The notes: generated by a model not told the origin, from the sequence alone. 11,373 nt of DNA from Nitrospirota bacterium (GCA_024275775.1 JAJRYM010000033.1:1-11373), one strand, 5' to 3'. Numbered from the stretch's first letter, positions 1 to 6,570 are shown. Numbers and translations: made by a program.

Positions 1-19
1 CCATCTCTCCTTTCACGAG

Positions 20-51
20 ATCACCACAGTTCCCTTTGGGAACTTCGTGAT
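20..51. repeat. Two-part inverted repeat at the left edge
   Basis: Arms AGTTCCC (28-34) and GGGAACT (38-44) enclose TTT; outside a small internal loop, ATCAC (20-24) pairs with GTGAT (47-51). The result is a 12-bp interrupted stem. There is no T-run on either side, so it is not an evident terminator; it could be part of the intergenic repeat or an operator for a gene beyond the edge. Confidence 0.45.
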
Positions 52-63
52 GACAGCCTCGGG

Positions 64-158
64 GGGCTTGCCACGCCAAGCTTCGTGCCGCTGTTAGCGG
101 TACTACGCCAGGGCAAGGCGTCGCTTTAGCGGAGACGGACAAAGCCGGGCTTGCCACG
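64..158. repeat. Direct repeat GGGCTTGCCACG in intergenic repeat-like DNA
   Basis: GGGCTTGCCACG occurs at 64-75 and again at 147-158, 83 bp apart. Between them are small inverted repeats (CCGCT-GTT-AGCGG at 88-100; GCTTT...AAAGC at 123-145) and the complementary motifs GCCAAG and CTTGGC. This density of short direct and inverted repeats looks like a dispersed, non-coding intergenic element. No convincing coding frame is present. Confidence 0.45.
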
Positions 159-179
159 GCGTAGCCTTGGCGAAGCCGG
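145..179 (-). terminator. Hairpin after the porin gene, possible terminator
   Basis: An 11-bp stem with one bulge on each side (CCGG, CTT and GCCA paired with TGGC, AAG and CCGG) around an 11-nt loop starts 8 nt after the porin stop. On the minus strand it is followed by GGCTTTGTCC, which has only three T residues, so it is a weak intrinsic terminator or a 3' mRNA stabiliser. Confidence 0.4.
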
Positions 180-186
180 GGGGAAG

Positions 187-1479
187 TTAGAATTTTACGG
201 TGATCATGGCATAGGTCCAGTTGGAATCGAGCGAGGGGTCGCCGCCCACGCCGACGGCTCCGGGATCGCCACTGAAAAACCGGCTGTAGCCGACCGCCAT
301 CACGGTATGTTTTCCAAGCGCGTAGCGGGCCTGAAGATCGATTTCCGCACCGAGATCCGATACGGCTTCCGGGCTTCTGAAAACGTGGCCGTCGGCGAGG
401 AGTTTAACCTTCGCCGTAGGTTTTATCCATGTTTTTACGACATAATCAATCAGCCCGCCGGTAGGAATATTCAGGAATTTATCTATATGGCCGTAGAATT
501 TGTGGTTGGTGGCGTACGGCGTATCGAATGTATTATCTTTCGTGGCGTCCGTTCCGTCATCGCCGGAAAGATAATCTACCCACAGGCTTACGGATGCGCC
601 GTGTGCGATATTCAGCTCGGCGCCGAGCGACGCGGTTAGCATGAAAGCTTCGATATCGGTTGTGGCATTTTTTTCGCCGAATTCGTAGGCGCCGTCGAAG
701 CGGGCGCGGATTTTTCCGAAATGTTTTACGATATACATACCGGCGTACGTTATGTTTTTAGCGACGTCGGGCGTCGTCTTCGGGCCTGCCCCGGTACGGG
801 AGGGGTTAAGGGCGTAATAGAGATAGGGGGTAATCCGATCCTTGCCGCCAAGGCTGTACGTGGCGCGCAAGCCCGAAAAACTCGATTCAAAACTGCTGAC
901 GGAAGCGGGCAGTGTATCGCTCTTTAGGGTCGGGTGCGTATCTTTAGCAATCGTCTCGGCATAGAAAGCGGTTATGCCGAATACCCCAAGCCGGAAATCG
1001 GCGCGCGCGGCATCGAAAGACTGCCCCTGCTGAATCCATCCGATGTTGCCGATGAGGCGGTGCTCGTCGAAGACCATTTCCTGACGCCCCACCTTCAGGC
1101 TGAGGCCGGCATCAAAGAGATTGTTCAGCTTGAGGTAAGCCTCGTGGAAATCCAGATTCCCCGAAGAGCCTGTTCCGGTCTGGGTGATGGACGGCGGGGC
1201 GGTGGTAGCGGTTTCGCCGCCCCATGTGCGGACATCCTGAATCTGCACGAAGACGGAGGTTTGCTTATCCACGACAGCCGTCACGTTGATGCGCGTCTGC
1301 ATGGTGGTATGCGAAGCGTCCTGATTCGCTTTCAGCCCCTGCGCCCCTTCATCGACGAATTCGAAGCGGGGCCTTATGGAGCCGCCGAATTTAAAATCGA
1401 CCGCCTGCGCGTAGCCGGCGGTAATAAAAATAATGCCGGTAAACAGGAAAGCTGTTCGTATCCTCTTAAAATAAGGCAT
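187..1479 (-). CDS. Outer-membrane porin, alginate-export (AlgE-like) family
   Basis: A 430-residue beta-barrel protein. It has a signal peptide (MPYFKRIR, a hydrophobic core, then AGYAQA), alternating amphipathic strands with aromatic girdles, and a C-terminal strand ending in Phe (ITVKF), the outer-membrane assembly signal. The segment GRQEMVFDEHRLIG, then WIQQGQSFDAAR, matches the conserved signature of alginate-export-domain porins, which are widespread and mostly of unknown substrate. Its position as the last gene after the haoCA-like pair, 79 nt away, suggests entry of nitrite or another small anion for the periplasmic cytochromes, but this is inference from context; alginate export itself is not supported by neighbours. 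The start chosen has AGGAG 6 nt upstream. Confidence 0.82.
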   Translation of the reverse strand: MPYFKRIRTAFLFTGIIFITAGYAQAVDFKFGGSIRPRFEFVDEGAQGLKANQDASHTTMQTRINVTAVVDKQTSVFVQIQDVRTWGGETATTAPPSITQTGTGSSGNLDFHEAYLKLNNLFDAGLSLKVGRQEMVFDEHRLIGNIGWIQQGQSFDAARADFRLGVFGITAFYAETIAKDTHPTLKSDTLPASVSSFESSFSGLRATYSLGGKDRITPYLYYALNPSRTGAGPKTTPDVAKNITYAGMYIVKHFGKIRARFDGAYEFGEKNATTDIEAFMLTASLGAELNIAHGASVSLWVDYLSGDDGTDATKDNTFDTPYATNHKFYGHIDKFLNIPTGGLIDYVVKTWIKPTAKVKLLADGHVFRSPEAVSDLGAEIDLQARYALGKHTVMAVGYSRFFSGDPGAVGVGGDPSLDSNWTYAMITVKF

Positions 1480-1485
1480 AGGTAT

Positions 1486-1490
1486 CTCCT
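1486..1490 (-). promoter_or_regulatory. Ribosome binding site that fixes the porin start
   Basis: AGGAG lies 6 nt before the ATG at 1479. The longer reading from the ATG at 1500 has no ribosome site and would put seven extra residues (MASEEIP) ahead of a normal basic signal-peptide start, so the internal ATG is preferred. Confidence 0.8.
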
Positions 1491-1542
1491 CGCTTGCCAT
1501 GGAGGTTCCATGGAGATGTTTTTAATAAACCGGCCCGTCGGC

Positions 1543-1554
1543 CCGCTAAAGCGG
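1543..1554 (-). other. Small hairpin between the haoA-like and porin genes
   Basis: CCGCTAAAGCGG is a perfect palindrome with 5-bp arms, 4 nt after the cytochrome stop. On the minus strand it is followed by a short GGCC-GACG-GGCC stem and then TTTATT. The spacing is too loose for a confident terminator; it may cap the cytochrome mRNA or slow transcription before the porin gene. No promoter is recognisable in the 79-nt gap. Confidence 0.35.
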
Positions 1555-1558
1555 CTCG

Positions 1559-2794
1559 CTAATGCTTGCCCTTCTTTTCGCGGAGCTCTTTGATGAGCCG
1601 TTCCAGTTCCAGCTTGTTGCGCCCCAGCTCGTAGAAACCGTGCCACTGGGCGTAGTCGGCGCCCATCATGAAAAAGCCTGCGCGGGCGCGCCTTCCCTCA
1701 TGGTGCCAGTATTCGAAAAATTTGAATTCCAGCTCCTCGTCGAATTTCGCTTTCGTAAGCAGTCCGTCCTTGTACAGCCCGTCCATCAGGGCTTTCATCG
1801 GGTCGTAAAACTTCTCGTTGTAGAGATGAATCGCCTCATCGCCCTGCGTGTAAAATCCTTTCACCCAATTTATCGAGTGGCAGTTCAGGCAGACTTTCTG
1901 CATTGTCTTCCGGTTTTCCTCCCAGTTGTCGCGCGGATAGCTTCTCGGTTTCGCCAGATACCACGACAACCGCGTGCTTACGTTATGCGTAGTTTCCACA
2001 TCGCCTATGCCGGACATGTGGCAGGTGGCGCAGGTCGGCGCGCGATAATACTGCGCGTCCCAGTTGCTTCCGGCTATATCCCAGTCCCACGTATCCTTTT
2101 CGCTTTGATAGATAACGCCGTGCTTGGATTCCATGTATATTTCTATATGCGGATGATCCGGCCCGATGTGGCAGGTGCCGCACGTTTCCGGCTTTCTCGC
2201 CTCGCCGATTGAAAACTTGTGCCTTGTATGGCACGCGGTGCAGGAGCCTGTGCTTCCGTCCGGGTTGATTCTTCCTATGCCGGTGTTCGGCCAGGTGGCC
2301 GCTGTAAGGGTGCCGTTCGGGCCGAGCTCTATTTTCGAGCCGTGGCATTTCTCACAGCCGACGGCGGCCGCGGCTTTGCCTTCCACCTGATAACCGAGGA
2401 CGTTATCCATAATCCGCCCTTCGGGAGTCTCTTTGCTTAAAAACGTGGAGGCCTTCGCGTGGTGGCTCTCCTGAAATTCGCGCACCTCTTTAGGATGGCA
2501 TCGGGAGCAGTCCCTTGGGCTTACGATAACGGAAATCAGAGCTCCTTCGTGTTCCTGCACGTCGAGATCCGTTTTTTCCGCTTTATGACAGTCGTAACAG
2601 GTAACGCGGGCGCGGGAGTGCTGGCTTTTACGCCAGTCGTTTACGATGCCCGGCGATTTTTTTTCATGGCAGGTTACGCATTTTGCGGCAATTTTTTCCT
2701 CTCTGGCCCGCGCCGTGCTTTGCCTCGCTTCGGCTGTTTGGACGGCAACCCCGATAAGGATTAAACTGAATACGAAAAACGCTTTTATACGCAT
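1559..2794 (-). CDS. haoA: Octaheme cytochrome c of the hydroxylamine oxidoreductase (HAO) family
   Basis: A secreted 411-residue protein (signal peptide about 1-23, AEA) with exactly eight CXXCH motifs, starting at residues 39, 66, 96, 147, 185, 205, 255 and 302. The block RHKFSIGEARKPETCGTCH, then GPDH and SKHG, closely parallels the Nitrosomonas HAO segment around hemes 5-6; Asp213-His214 corresponds to the active-site Asp-His there. Heme 4 (CEKCH, 147-151) is the predicted catalytic site. Tyr381 (GADYAQWHG) lies near where the P460 cross-linking Tyr would be, but alignment is ambiguous. Compared with Nitrosomonas HAO (570 residues) it is short and lacks the C-terminal membrane helix. The haoB and cytochrome c554 genes of ammonia oxidisers are absent, and a quinol-linked NapC-like gene is directly upstream. 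This favours a reductive role (nitrite to hydroxylamine or ammonium). A GAGAGGAG ribosome site precedes the ATG. Confidence 0.9.
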   Translation of the reverse strand: MRIKAFFVFSLILIGVAVQTAEARQSTARAREEKIAAKCVTCHEKKSPGIVNDWRKSQHSRARVTCYDCHKAEKTDLDVQEHEGALISVIVSPRDCSRCHPKEVREFQESHHAKASTFLSKETPEGRIMDNVLGYQVEGKAAAAVGCEKCHGSKIELGPNGTLTAATWPNTGIGRINPDGSTGSCTACHTRHKFSIGEARKPETCGTCHIGPDHPHIEIYMESKHGVIYQSEKDTWDWDIAGSNWDAQYYRAPTCATCHMSGIGDVETTHNVSTRLSWYLAKPRSYPRDNWEENRKTMQKVCLNCHSINWVKGFYTQGDEAIHLYNEKFYDPMKALMDGLYKDGLLTKAKFDEELEFKFFEYWHHEGRRARAGFFMMGADYAQWHGFYELGRNKLELERLIKELREKKGKH

Positions 2795-2807
2795 TGGAAC
2801 ACTCCTC

Positions 2808-3347
2808 TCATCCGAAATAAAGATTGCTTTGATGCACCATCTGCCTGTGACATTTCACGCACCTGCCTTCCTCGCCCTCCACCCCTCTTGAATGGGCGAG
2901 GCGGCCTCCGCGCGGCAGGCCGGAAGGAAACAGATTCTTGTGGCATTTTCTGCAGGAATCGTTGGTTATGCTCGCGGCGGCCGATTCCGCCAGAAGTTTT
3001 CTATCAAGGTTTTCGGGATCGCCGAAATAGTGGGAAACGGTATCCCTTATGCCGAAATAGATTTTCGCTTTTATCTTGGGCACGAAACCGGTGGGAAGAT
3101 GGCAGTCGGCGCACTCGGCCACAACGCCGGTATCGTTATCGTAATGCGTGGAAGTTTGCCACTCGCGGAAAGAGCTTCCCATCTCGTGGCAGTTCACCGT
3201 GCAGAAATCCACCGACGAAGTGAAGCCGACCGACCATGTAAGAAAAGTATAGGAAAAGATTAGAAGCATGGTCGTAGCTATGGCGGTGAAAGCGACAACC
3301 TTCCGGTTTGTCTTTCTGAGAATCTTTTCGCCGCGTATCGGAGCCAT
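2808..3347 (-). CDS. haoC: NapC/NrfH-family membrane tetraheme cytochrome c, HaoC-like quinol dehydrogenase
   Basis: A 179-residue cytochrome with one N-terminal membrane anchor (about 17-40) and a periplasmic heme domain, the design of NrfH/NapC proteins that pass electrons from quinol to a soluble reductase. Heme sites are CTVNCH (49-54), CADCH (79-83), CRKCH (132-136) and CVKCH (163-167). The first has three residues between the cysteines instead of two, yet keeps the following Glu-Met (M56), matching the CHxM heme-1 ligand of NrfH. The CHLPTGF segment after heme 2 is also typical of the family. The gene precedes an octaheme HAO-family gene by 13 nt, as in the haoCA pair of Campylobacterota. 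The ATG lies 7 nt after the amt stop with no good Shine-Dalgarno sequence, so translation is probably coupled. NrfH is an alternative label, but no NrfA is present. Confidence 0.88.
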   Translation of the reverse strand: MAPIRGEKILRKTNRKVVAFTAIATTMLLIFSYTFLTWSVGFTSSVDFCTVNCHEMGSSFREWQTSTHYDNDTGVVAECADCHLPTGFVPKIKAKIYFGIRDTVSHYFGDPENLDRKLLAESAAASITNDSCRKCHKNLFPSGLPRGGRLAHSRGVEGEEGRCVKCHRQMVHQSNLYFG

Positions 3348-3354
3348 ATTTTCG

Positions 3355-4662
3355 CTAGTGCGTCATGGTGACGGAGAAATCGGGATAGGCCGTCGCCCCG
3401 TGCTCGCTGAAGTCGAGGCCGTTGTACTGGTCTTCGTCGGAAGCGCGCAGTCCCACAAGCTTATCTATCAGTTTGAACGCGATATATGTAGTTGGGAATA
3501 CCCAGATAAAGCAGGCCGCTATACCCAGAAGCTGTACGCCGATAATCTTGGCCGAAAACAGGTTTCCGCTGTTAAACAGCCCGGCGGCAAGCGTTCCCCA
3601 CGCGCCGCAAACGCCGTGCACGGAAACCGCCCCCACGGGGTCGTCCACTTTAAATTTTTCCACAATCGCCACAGAGATAACTACTATAATTCCCGCCGCC
3701 GCGCCGGTAATCACCGCGAAAACCGGAGCGAGGTTGGCGCATCCCGCAGTGATGCCGACGAGGCCGGCAAGCGCGCCGTTAAGGCTTATCCCTACATCCG
3801 GCACGCCGTAAAAAATCCACGCCGTCACCATGGCGAAAATTGCGCCGGCCGCGGCCGCGAGCGTGGTGTTAACAGCTATGAGAGCTATATCGGAATTTCC
3901 TGCGGTTGTGCTTCCCGCATTGAAACCGTACCAGCCGAACCATAGAATCATCACGCCGAGCGCGGCCAGCGGGAGGTTGTGGCCGAGTATCGGTTTAGGC
4001 TCGCCCTTCGAGTTGAATTTGCCCAGCCGCGGCCCGACGACTATCGCGCCGGCAAGCGCCGCCCAGCCTCCCACGCTGTGCACAACGGTGGAGCCGGCGA
4101 AATCGATGAACCCAAGATCTTCCAGCCAGCCTTGCCCATGATAAAGACTGCCCCACGCCCAGCTGCCGAAAACCGGATAGACGATCGCGGAAATAACCAC
4201 GGTGTACAGCAGATAGCCGATGAATCTTGTTCTTTCCGCGACCGCTCCCGAAATGATGGTGGCGGCGGTGGCGCAGAATACAACCTGAAACATCCAGAAC
4301 GCGTAGAGCCACGGGTCGCTATCGGTGATGAAATCGCTCAGAAAGAATCCGTCTGTGCCGAACCAGCCGGTATTGGTGGCGCCGAACATCAGACCGAAAC
4401 CTATGGCCCAGAAAGCCAGCGCTCCGATTGAAAAATCCATGAGGTTTTTCATAATGATATTGGAAGCGTTTTTAGCCCGCGTAAACCCGACTTCCACCAT
4501 GGTAAACCCGGCCTGCATGAAAAAGACCAGGCTGGCGGCAACGATCGTCCAGACGAAATTCAGGTTGTTCTGCACATCCGGCGCGTCCGGAATTTCCTCG
4601 GCGAAAGCGGTATCAACGCCCGCGAGCAGTGCCGCAAGAAGCAGGAATACACCAATCTTCAT
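3355..4662 (-). CDS. amt: Second ammonium transporter, divergent Amt subfamily
   Basis: A 435-residue Amt protein with a signal peptide (1-21, ending TAFA) and about 11 membrane helices. The channel residues are intact: Asp187, His195 (DFAGSTVVH), His349 (VSVHGVCG), a gate Phe near 129 and Phe247 (GWYGFNAGS). The first helices read QAGFTMVEVGFTRAKNASNIIMKN, the pattern of a different Amt branch from the upstream paralogue (FYGGMTRQKN). It is thus an anciently diverged second channel, not a recent duplicate. The GlnK-contact tail is modified (GLRASDEDQYNGLDFSEHG). The ATG at 4662 has a modest AGGA about 10 nt upstream, just after the terminator T-tract. The stop lies 7 nt before the cytochrome gene, so it is co-transcribed with the haoCA-like pair, which suggests uptake of ammonium made by those enzymes. 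Confidence 0.95.
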   Translation of the reverse strand: MKIGVFLLLAALLAGVDTAFAEEIPDAPDVQNNLNFVWTIVAASLVFFMQAGFTMVEVGFTRAKNASNIIMKNLMDFSIGALAFWAIGFGLMFGATNTGWFGTDGFFLSDFITDSDPWLYAFWMFQVVFCATAATIISGAVAERTRFIGYLLYTVVISAIVYPVFGSWAWGSLYHGQGWLEDLGFIDFAGSTVVHSVGGWAALAGAIVVGPRLGKFNSKGEPKPILGHNLPLAALGVMILWFGWYGFNAGSTTAGNSDIALIAVNTTLAAAAGAIFAMVTAWIFYGVPDVGISLNGALAGLVGITAGCANLAPVFAVITGAAAGIIVVISVAIVEKFKVDDPVGAVSVHGVCGAWGTLAAGLFNSGNLFSAKIIGVQLLGIAACFIWVFPTTYIAFKLIDKLVGLRASDEDQYNGLDFSEHGATAYPDFSVTMTH

Positions 4663-4679
4663 AATTCATATTTCCTATT

Positions 4680-4718
4680 AAAAAGGTTCGGGGAGCTTCT
4701 CTCGAAGCCCCCCGAACG
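4680..4718 (-). terminator. Intrinsic terminator between the two amt genes
   Basis: On the minus strand a 14-bp stem with one mismatch (GTTCGGGG and GCTTC arms) and a 4-nt loop is followed by six T residues. This is the clearest rho-independent terminator in the window. It starts 31 nt after the amtB stop and its T-tract ends only 17 nt before the second amt ATG, which leaves no space for a promoter between it and that gene. Transcription of amt2 and the cytochrome genes must pass through it, unless a promoter lies upstream of it. Confidence 0.88.
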
Positions 4719-4749
4719 GGAAGGGGTGACTTACCCGGGAGGGGTGAAA

Positions 4750-6033
4750 CTACATTGAGTATCCGGCTTCGCCGTGCTGTGTGAGGTCGAGGCCCTGAAC
4801 TTCCTCTTCCTCGGTAACGCGCAGACCGATGGTCGCATCGATTATTTTAAGGATGATGAAAGTTACAACGAAGCTGTAAATCCACGCCGCCGCGACGCTG
4901 ACAAGCTGTATGCCGAGCTGTTTGGGATTGCCGAAGAGAAGGCCGTCCGTACCGCCGATAGCCGCCGATGCGAAAACGCCCGTCAATATCGCGCCGATCG
5001 TTCCGCCTATGCCGTGCACGCCGAAAACGTCGAGCGAGTCGTCATATCCAAACCTGCTTTTCGCGACTACCGCGAGGTAGCACAAAGCGCCGCCGGCTAA
5101 GCCTATTACTATCGACGAAAGCGGGCCGACAAATCCGCACGCGGGCGTGATGGCCACCAGGCCAGCAACCGCGCCGGAAGCCGCGCCGAGTATGGTCGGT
5201 TTTCCTCGGTGCATCCATTCGGTGATTACCCAGCCGAGAACCCCCGCGCCGGCGGCTATCTGCGTTACGACAAACGCCGAAGATGCGGCGGCATCCGCGG
5301 CCAGCTCACTGCCTGCGTTGAAGCCGAACCAGCCGAACCATAAAAGGCCTGCGCCGAGAAGCGTCATCGGAAGATTATGCGGAGGCATCGCTTCAGTTGG
5401 AAATCCTTTGCGCTTGCCAAGGTAAACGCATACGACAAGGGCCGATACGCCGGAGCTGATGTGAACCACGAGCCCGCCGGCAAAATCCAGCGCGCCGAGA
5501 TCGCTCAACCATCCGCCGCCCCATACCCAGTGGCAGAGCGGGTCGTAAACAAGCGTGGACCACAGAAGGATGAAAGCCGCGTAGGCGGTGAATTTTATTC
5601 TGTCAATCAGCGCGCCCGAAATAAGAGCGGGGGTGAGAATGGCGAACATCATCTGGAACACCATGAAAAGCTGATGAGGTATGGTGCCGTTAGGCTCCAG
5701 CCCCACGCCGTTGAGCCCCACGTAGGAGAGGTCGCCTATCACTTTGCCCACGTCTCCGCCGAAAGCGAGGCTGTATCCGAACAGCACCCACTGAATGGTG
5801 ATGATGCCGAGCGCGATGAAGCTCATCATGAGAGTGGAAAGGATGTTTTTCTGCCGCGTCATCCCGCCGTAGAAAAGGGCGAGGCCGGGAACCATCAGCA
5901 TAACCATTGCGGAGGCGACGATCATCCAGGCTGTGTCGGCGCCGTTTATTGTCGCGGCTTCTTCGGCGAATGAAACATCCGGGAGCAACAGCAGTCCGAA
6001 TAGTACAACAGGAAATGTTTTGAGAAATTTCAT
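4750..6033 (-). CDS. amtB: Ammonium transporter, AmtB type
   Basis: A 427-residue Amt/Mep/Rh channel protein with a signal peptide (about 1-23, ending SFAEE), as in E. coli AmtB, and 11 predicted membrane helices. The conserved machinery is visible: Asp183 eight residues before the first pore histidine (DFAGGLVVH, His191), the second pore histidine (FGVHGIGG, His340), the gate phenylalanines (near Phe130, and Phe238 in GWFGFNAGS) and the WVWGGGWL segment. The first helix carries FYGGMTRQKN, the common AmtB-type form. The cytoplasmic tail (GLRVTEEEEVQGLDLTQHGE) has the conserved motif that contacts GlnK. It follows glnK by 11 nt with an AAAGGAGG site, giving the standard glnK-amtB pair under the same sigma-54 promoter. 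A strong intrinsic terminator lies just downstream. Confidence 0.96.
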   Translation of the reverse strand: MKFLKTFPVVLFGLLLLPDVSFAEEAATINGADTAWMIVASAMVMLMVPGLALFYGGMTRQKNILSTLMMSFIALGIITIQWVLFGYSLAFGGDVGKVIGDLSYVGLNGVGLEPNGTIPHQLFMVFQMMFAILTPALISGALIDRIKFTAYAAFILLWSTLVYDPLCHWVWGGGWLSDLGALDFAGGLVVHISSGVSALVVCVYLGKRKGFPTEAMPPHNLPMTLLGAGLLWFGWFGFNAGSELAADAAASSAFVVTQIAAGAGVLGWVITEWMHRGKPTILGAASGAVAGLVAITPACGFVGPLSSIVIGLAGGALCYLAVVAKSRFGYDDSLDVFGVHGIGGTIGAILTGVFASAAIGGTDGLLFGNPKQLGIQLVSVAAAWIYSFVVTFIILKIIDATIGLRVTEEEEVQGLDLTQHGEAGYSM

Positions 6034-6044
6034 TATCGCCTCCT

Positions 6045-6383
6045 TTATATGGCTTCTTTGCCGCGTTCGCCGGTTCGGATTCTTATTGTTTCTTCAACGG
6101 AGAAAATGAAAATTTTTCCGTCCCCTATCTGGCCGGTGCGCGCGGTTTCTTCTATCGCCCCGACCGCTTTATCGACAGCATCTTCAGGAAGAACCATTTC
6201 GAGTTTTATTTTCGGGAGGAAATCGATTTTGTATTCCGTGCCCCTGTAGAGTTCCGTATGCCCTTTTTGCCTGCCGAAACCCTTTACTTCGGTGATGGTC
6301 ATTCCGGTTATCCCCAGCTCGGTCAACTTGCTTTTGACCTCGTCCAGCTTGTGGGGTTTGATGATTGCTTCGATCTTTTTCAT
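6045..6383 (-). CDS. glnK: Nitrogen regulatory protein PII, GlnK type
   Basis: A canonical 112-residue PII trimer subunit, which senses ATP/ADP and 2-oxoglutarate and plugs the Amt channel when nitrogen is plentiful. All diagnostic residues are at standard positions: Gln39 and Lys58 (2-oxoglutarate/Mg), the T-loop RGTEY with Tyr51 (uridylylation site), TGQIGDGKIFI at 83-93 (nucleotide binding) and Arg101/Arg103 near the C-terminus. GlnB and GlnK cannot be told apart by sequence alone; the GlnK call rests on linkage to amt, whose start is 11 nt downstream. The ribosome site AAGGAGG is 7 nt before the ATG. Expression is predicted from the sigma-54 promoter at 6471-6487. Confidence 0.96.
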   Translation of the reverse strand: MKKIEAIIKPHKLDEVKSKLTELGITGMTITEVKGFGRQKGHTELYRGTEYKIDFLPKIKLEMVLPEDAVDKAVGAIEETARTGQIGDGKIFIFSVEETIRIRTGERGKEAI

Positions 6384-6470
6384 AAAAAATCCTCCTTGAT
6401 GAAAACAGGGCCTTAGCTCCCCCCGTCTTATCCTCCAAAAAATTATTAAGACTTATCACTCGTATATAAG

Positions 6471-6487
6471 AGCAATGGGTATGCCAA
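6471..6487 (-). promoter_or_regulatory. Sigma-54 (-24/-12) promoter of the glnK-amt cluster
   Basis: On the minus strand the sequence is TTGGCATACCCATTGCT. Compared with the sigma-54 consensus YTGGCACG-N4-TTGCW it has the invariant GG and GC dinucleotides with the required 10-nt separation, and differs only at two less conserved bases. The predicted start site is near 6460, giving a 77-nt leader before the glnK ATG. Nitrogen-controlled glnK-amtB operons commonly use sigma-54 and NtrC, and the two palindromes upstream fit that scheme. Confidence 0.8.
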
Positions 6488-6537
6488 TGCGAAGATATTT
6501 GGATTTAAAGGCTTTAGGGAGGGGGTGAAATTGAGTG

Positions 6538-6554
6538 TGCCTAACTTTTAGGCA
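6538..6554. promoter_or_regulatory. Proximal palindrome: predicted NtrC-like activator site
   Basis: TGCCTAACTTTTAGGCA is a perfect 17-bp inverted repeat (7-nt arms, 3-nt centre). Its length and TGC...GCA ends resemble the NtrC consensus (TGCAC...GTGCA, 17 bp), although the inner bases differ. Its centre lies about 86 bp upstream of the predicted sigma-54 transcription start of glnK. No T-run follows on either strand, so a terminator role is unlikely. Identity of the binding protein is inference. Confidence 0.55.
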
Positions 6555-6570
6555 TATGGAGATGAATAAA

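Noticed and set aside
1..186. A CRISPR array or insertion sequence at the left edge.
   Set aside because: Only two copies of a 12-nt direct repeat occur, without regular spacers, and there is no transposase or clear terminal inverted repeat pair.
1480..1500. Longer porin start at 1500.
   Set aside because: No ribosome site precedes it, and AGGAG is correctly spaced for the ATG at 1479, which also gives a normal signal peptide.
151..1593. Plus-strand open frames opposite the porin (162, 68 and 219 residues).
   Set aside because: They are antisense shadows of the porin gene: no family motifs, no ribosome sites, and Arg/Gly-rich composition expected from the complement of GC-biased codons.
1562..2891. 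Several plus-strand frames (up to 216 residues) across the octaheme cytochrome.
   Set aside because: The minus-strand frame encodes eight CXXCH motifs and HAO-family blocks, so the opposing frames are by-products.
2808..3347. Labelling the tetraheme cytochrome as NrfH of an NrfHA nitrite reductase.
   Set aside because: The partner is an eight-heme HAO-family protein, not pentaheme NrfA with its CXXCK site, so HaoC-like is the better description.
3268..5973. Plus-strand frames up to 225 residues opposite the two amt genes.
   Set aside because: Complement of well-conserved transporter genes; no hydrophobic or domain pattern of their own.
6184..6459. A minus-strand 91-residue frame overlapping the glnK leader and start.
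   Set aside because: It is out of frame with glnK, has no ribosome site, and reads the glnK coding sequence in a shifted frame.
6384..6460. A riboswitch in the glnK leader.
   Set aside because: The 77-nt leader shows no conserved aptamer motif or strong stem that I can recognise; a glnA-type RNA motif is not evident.
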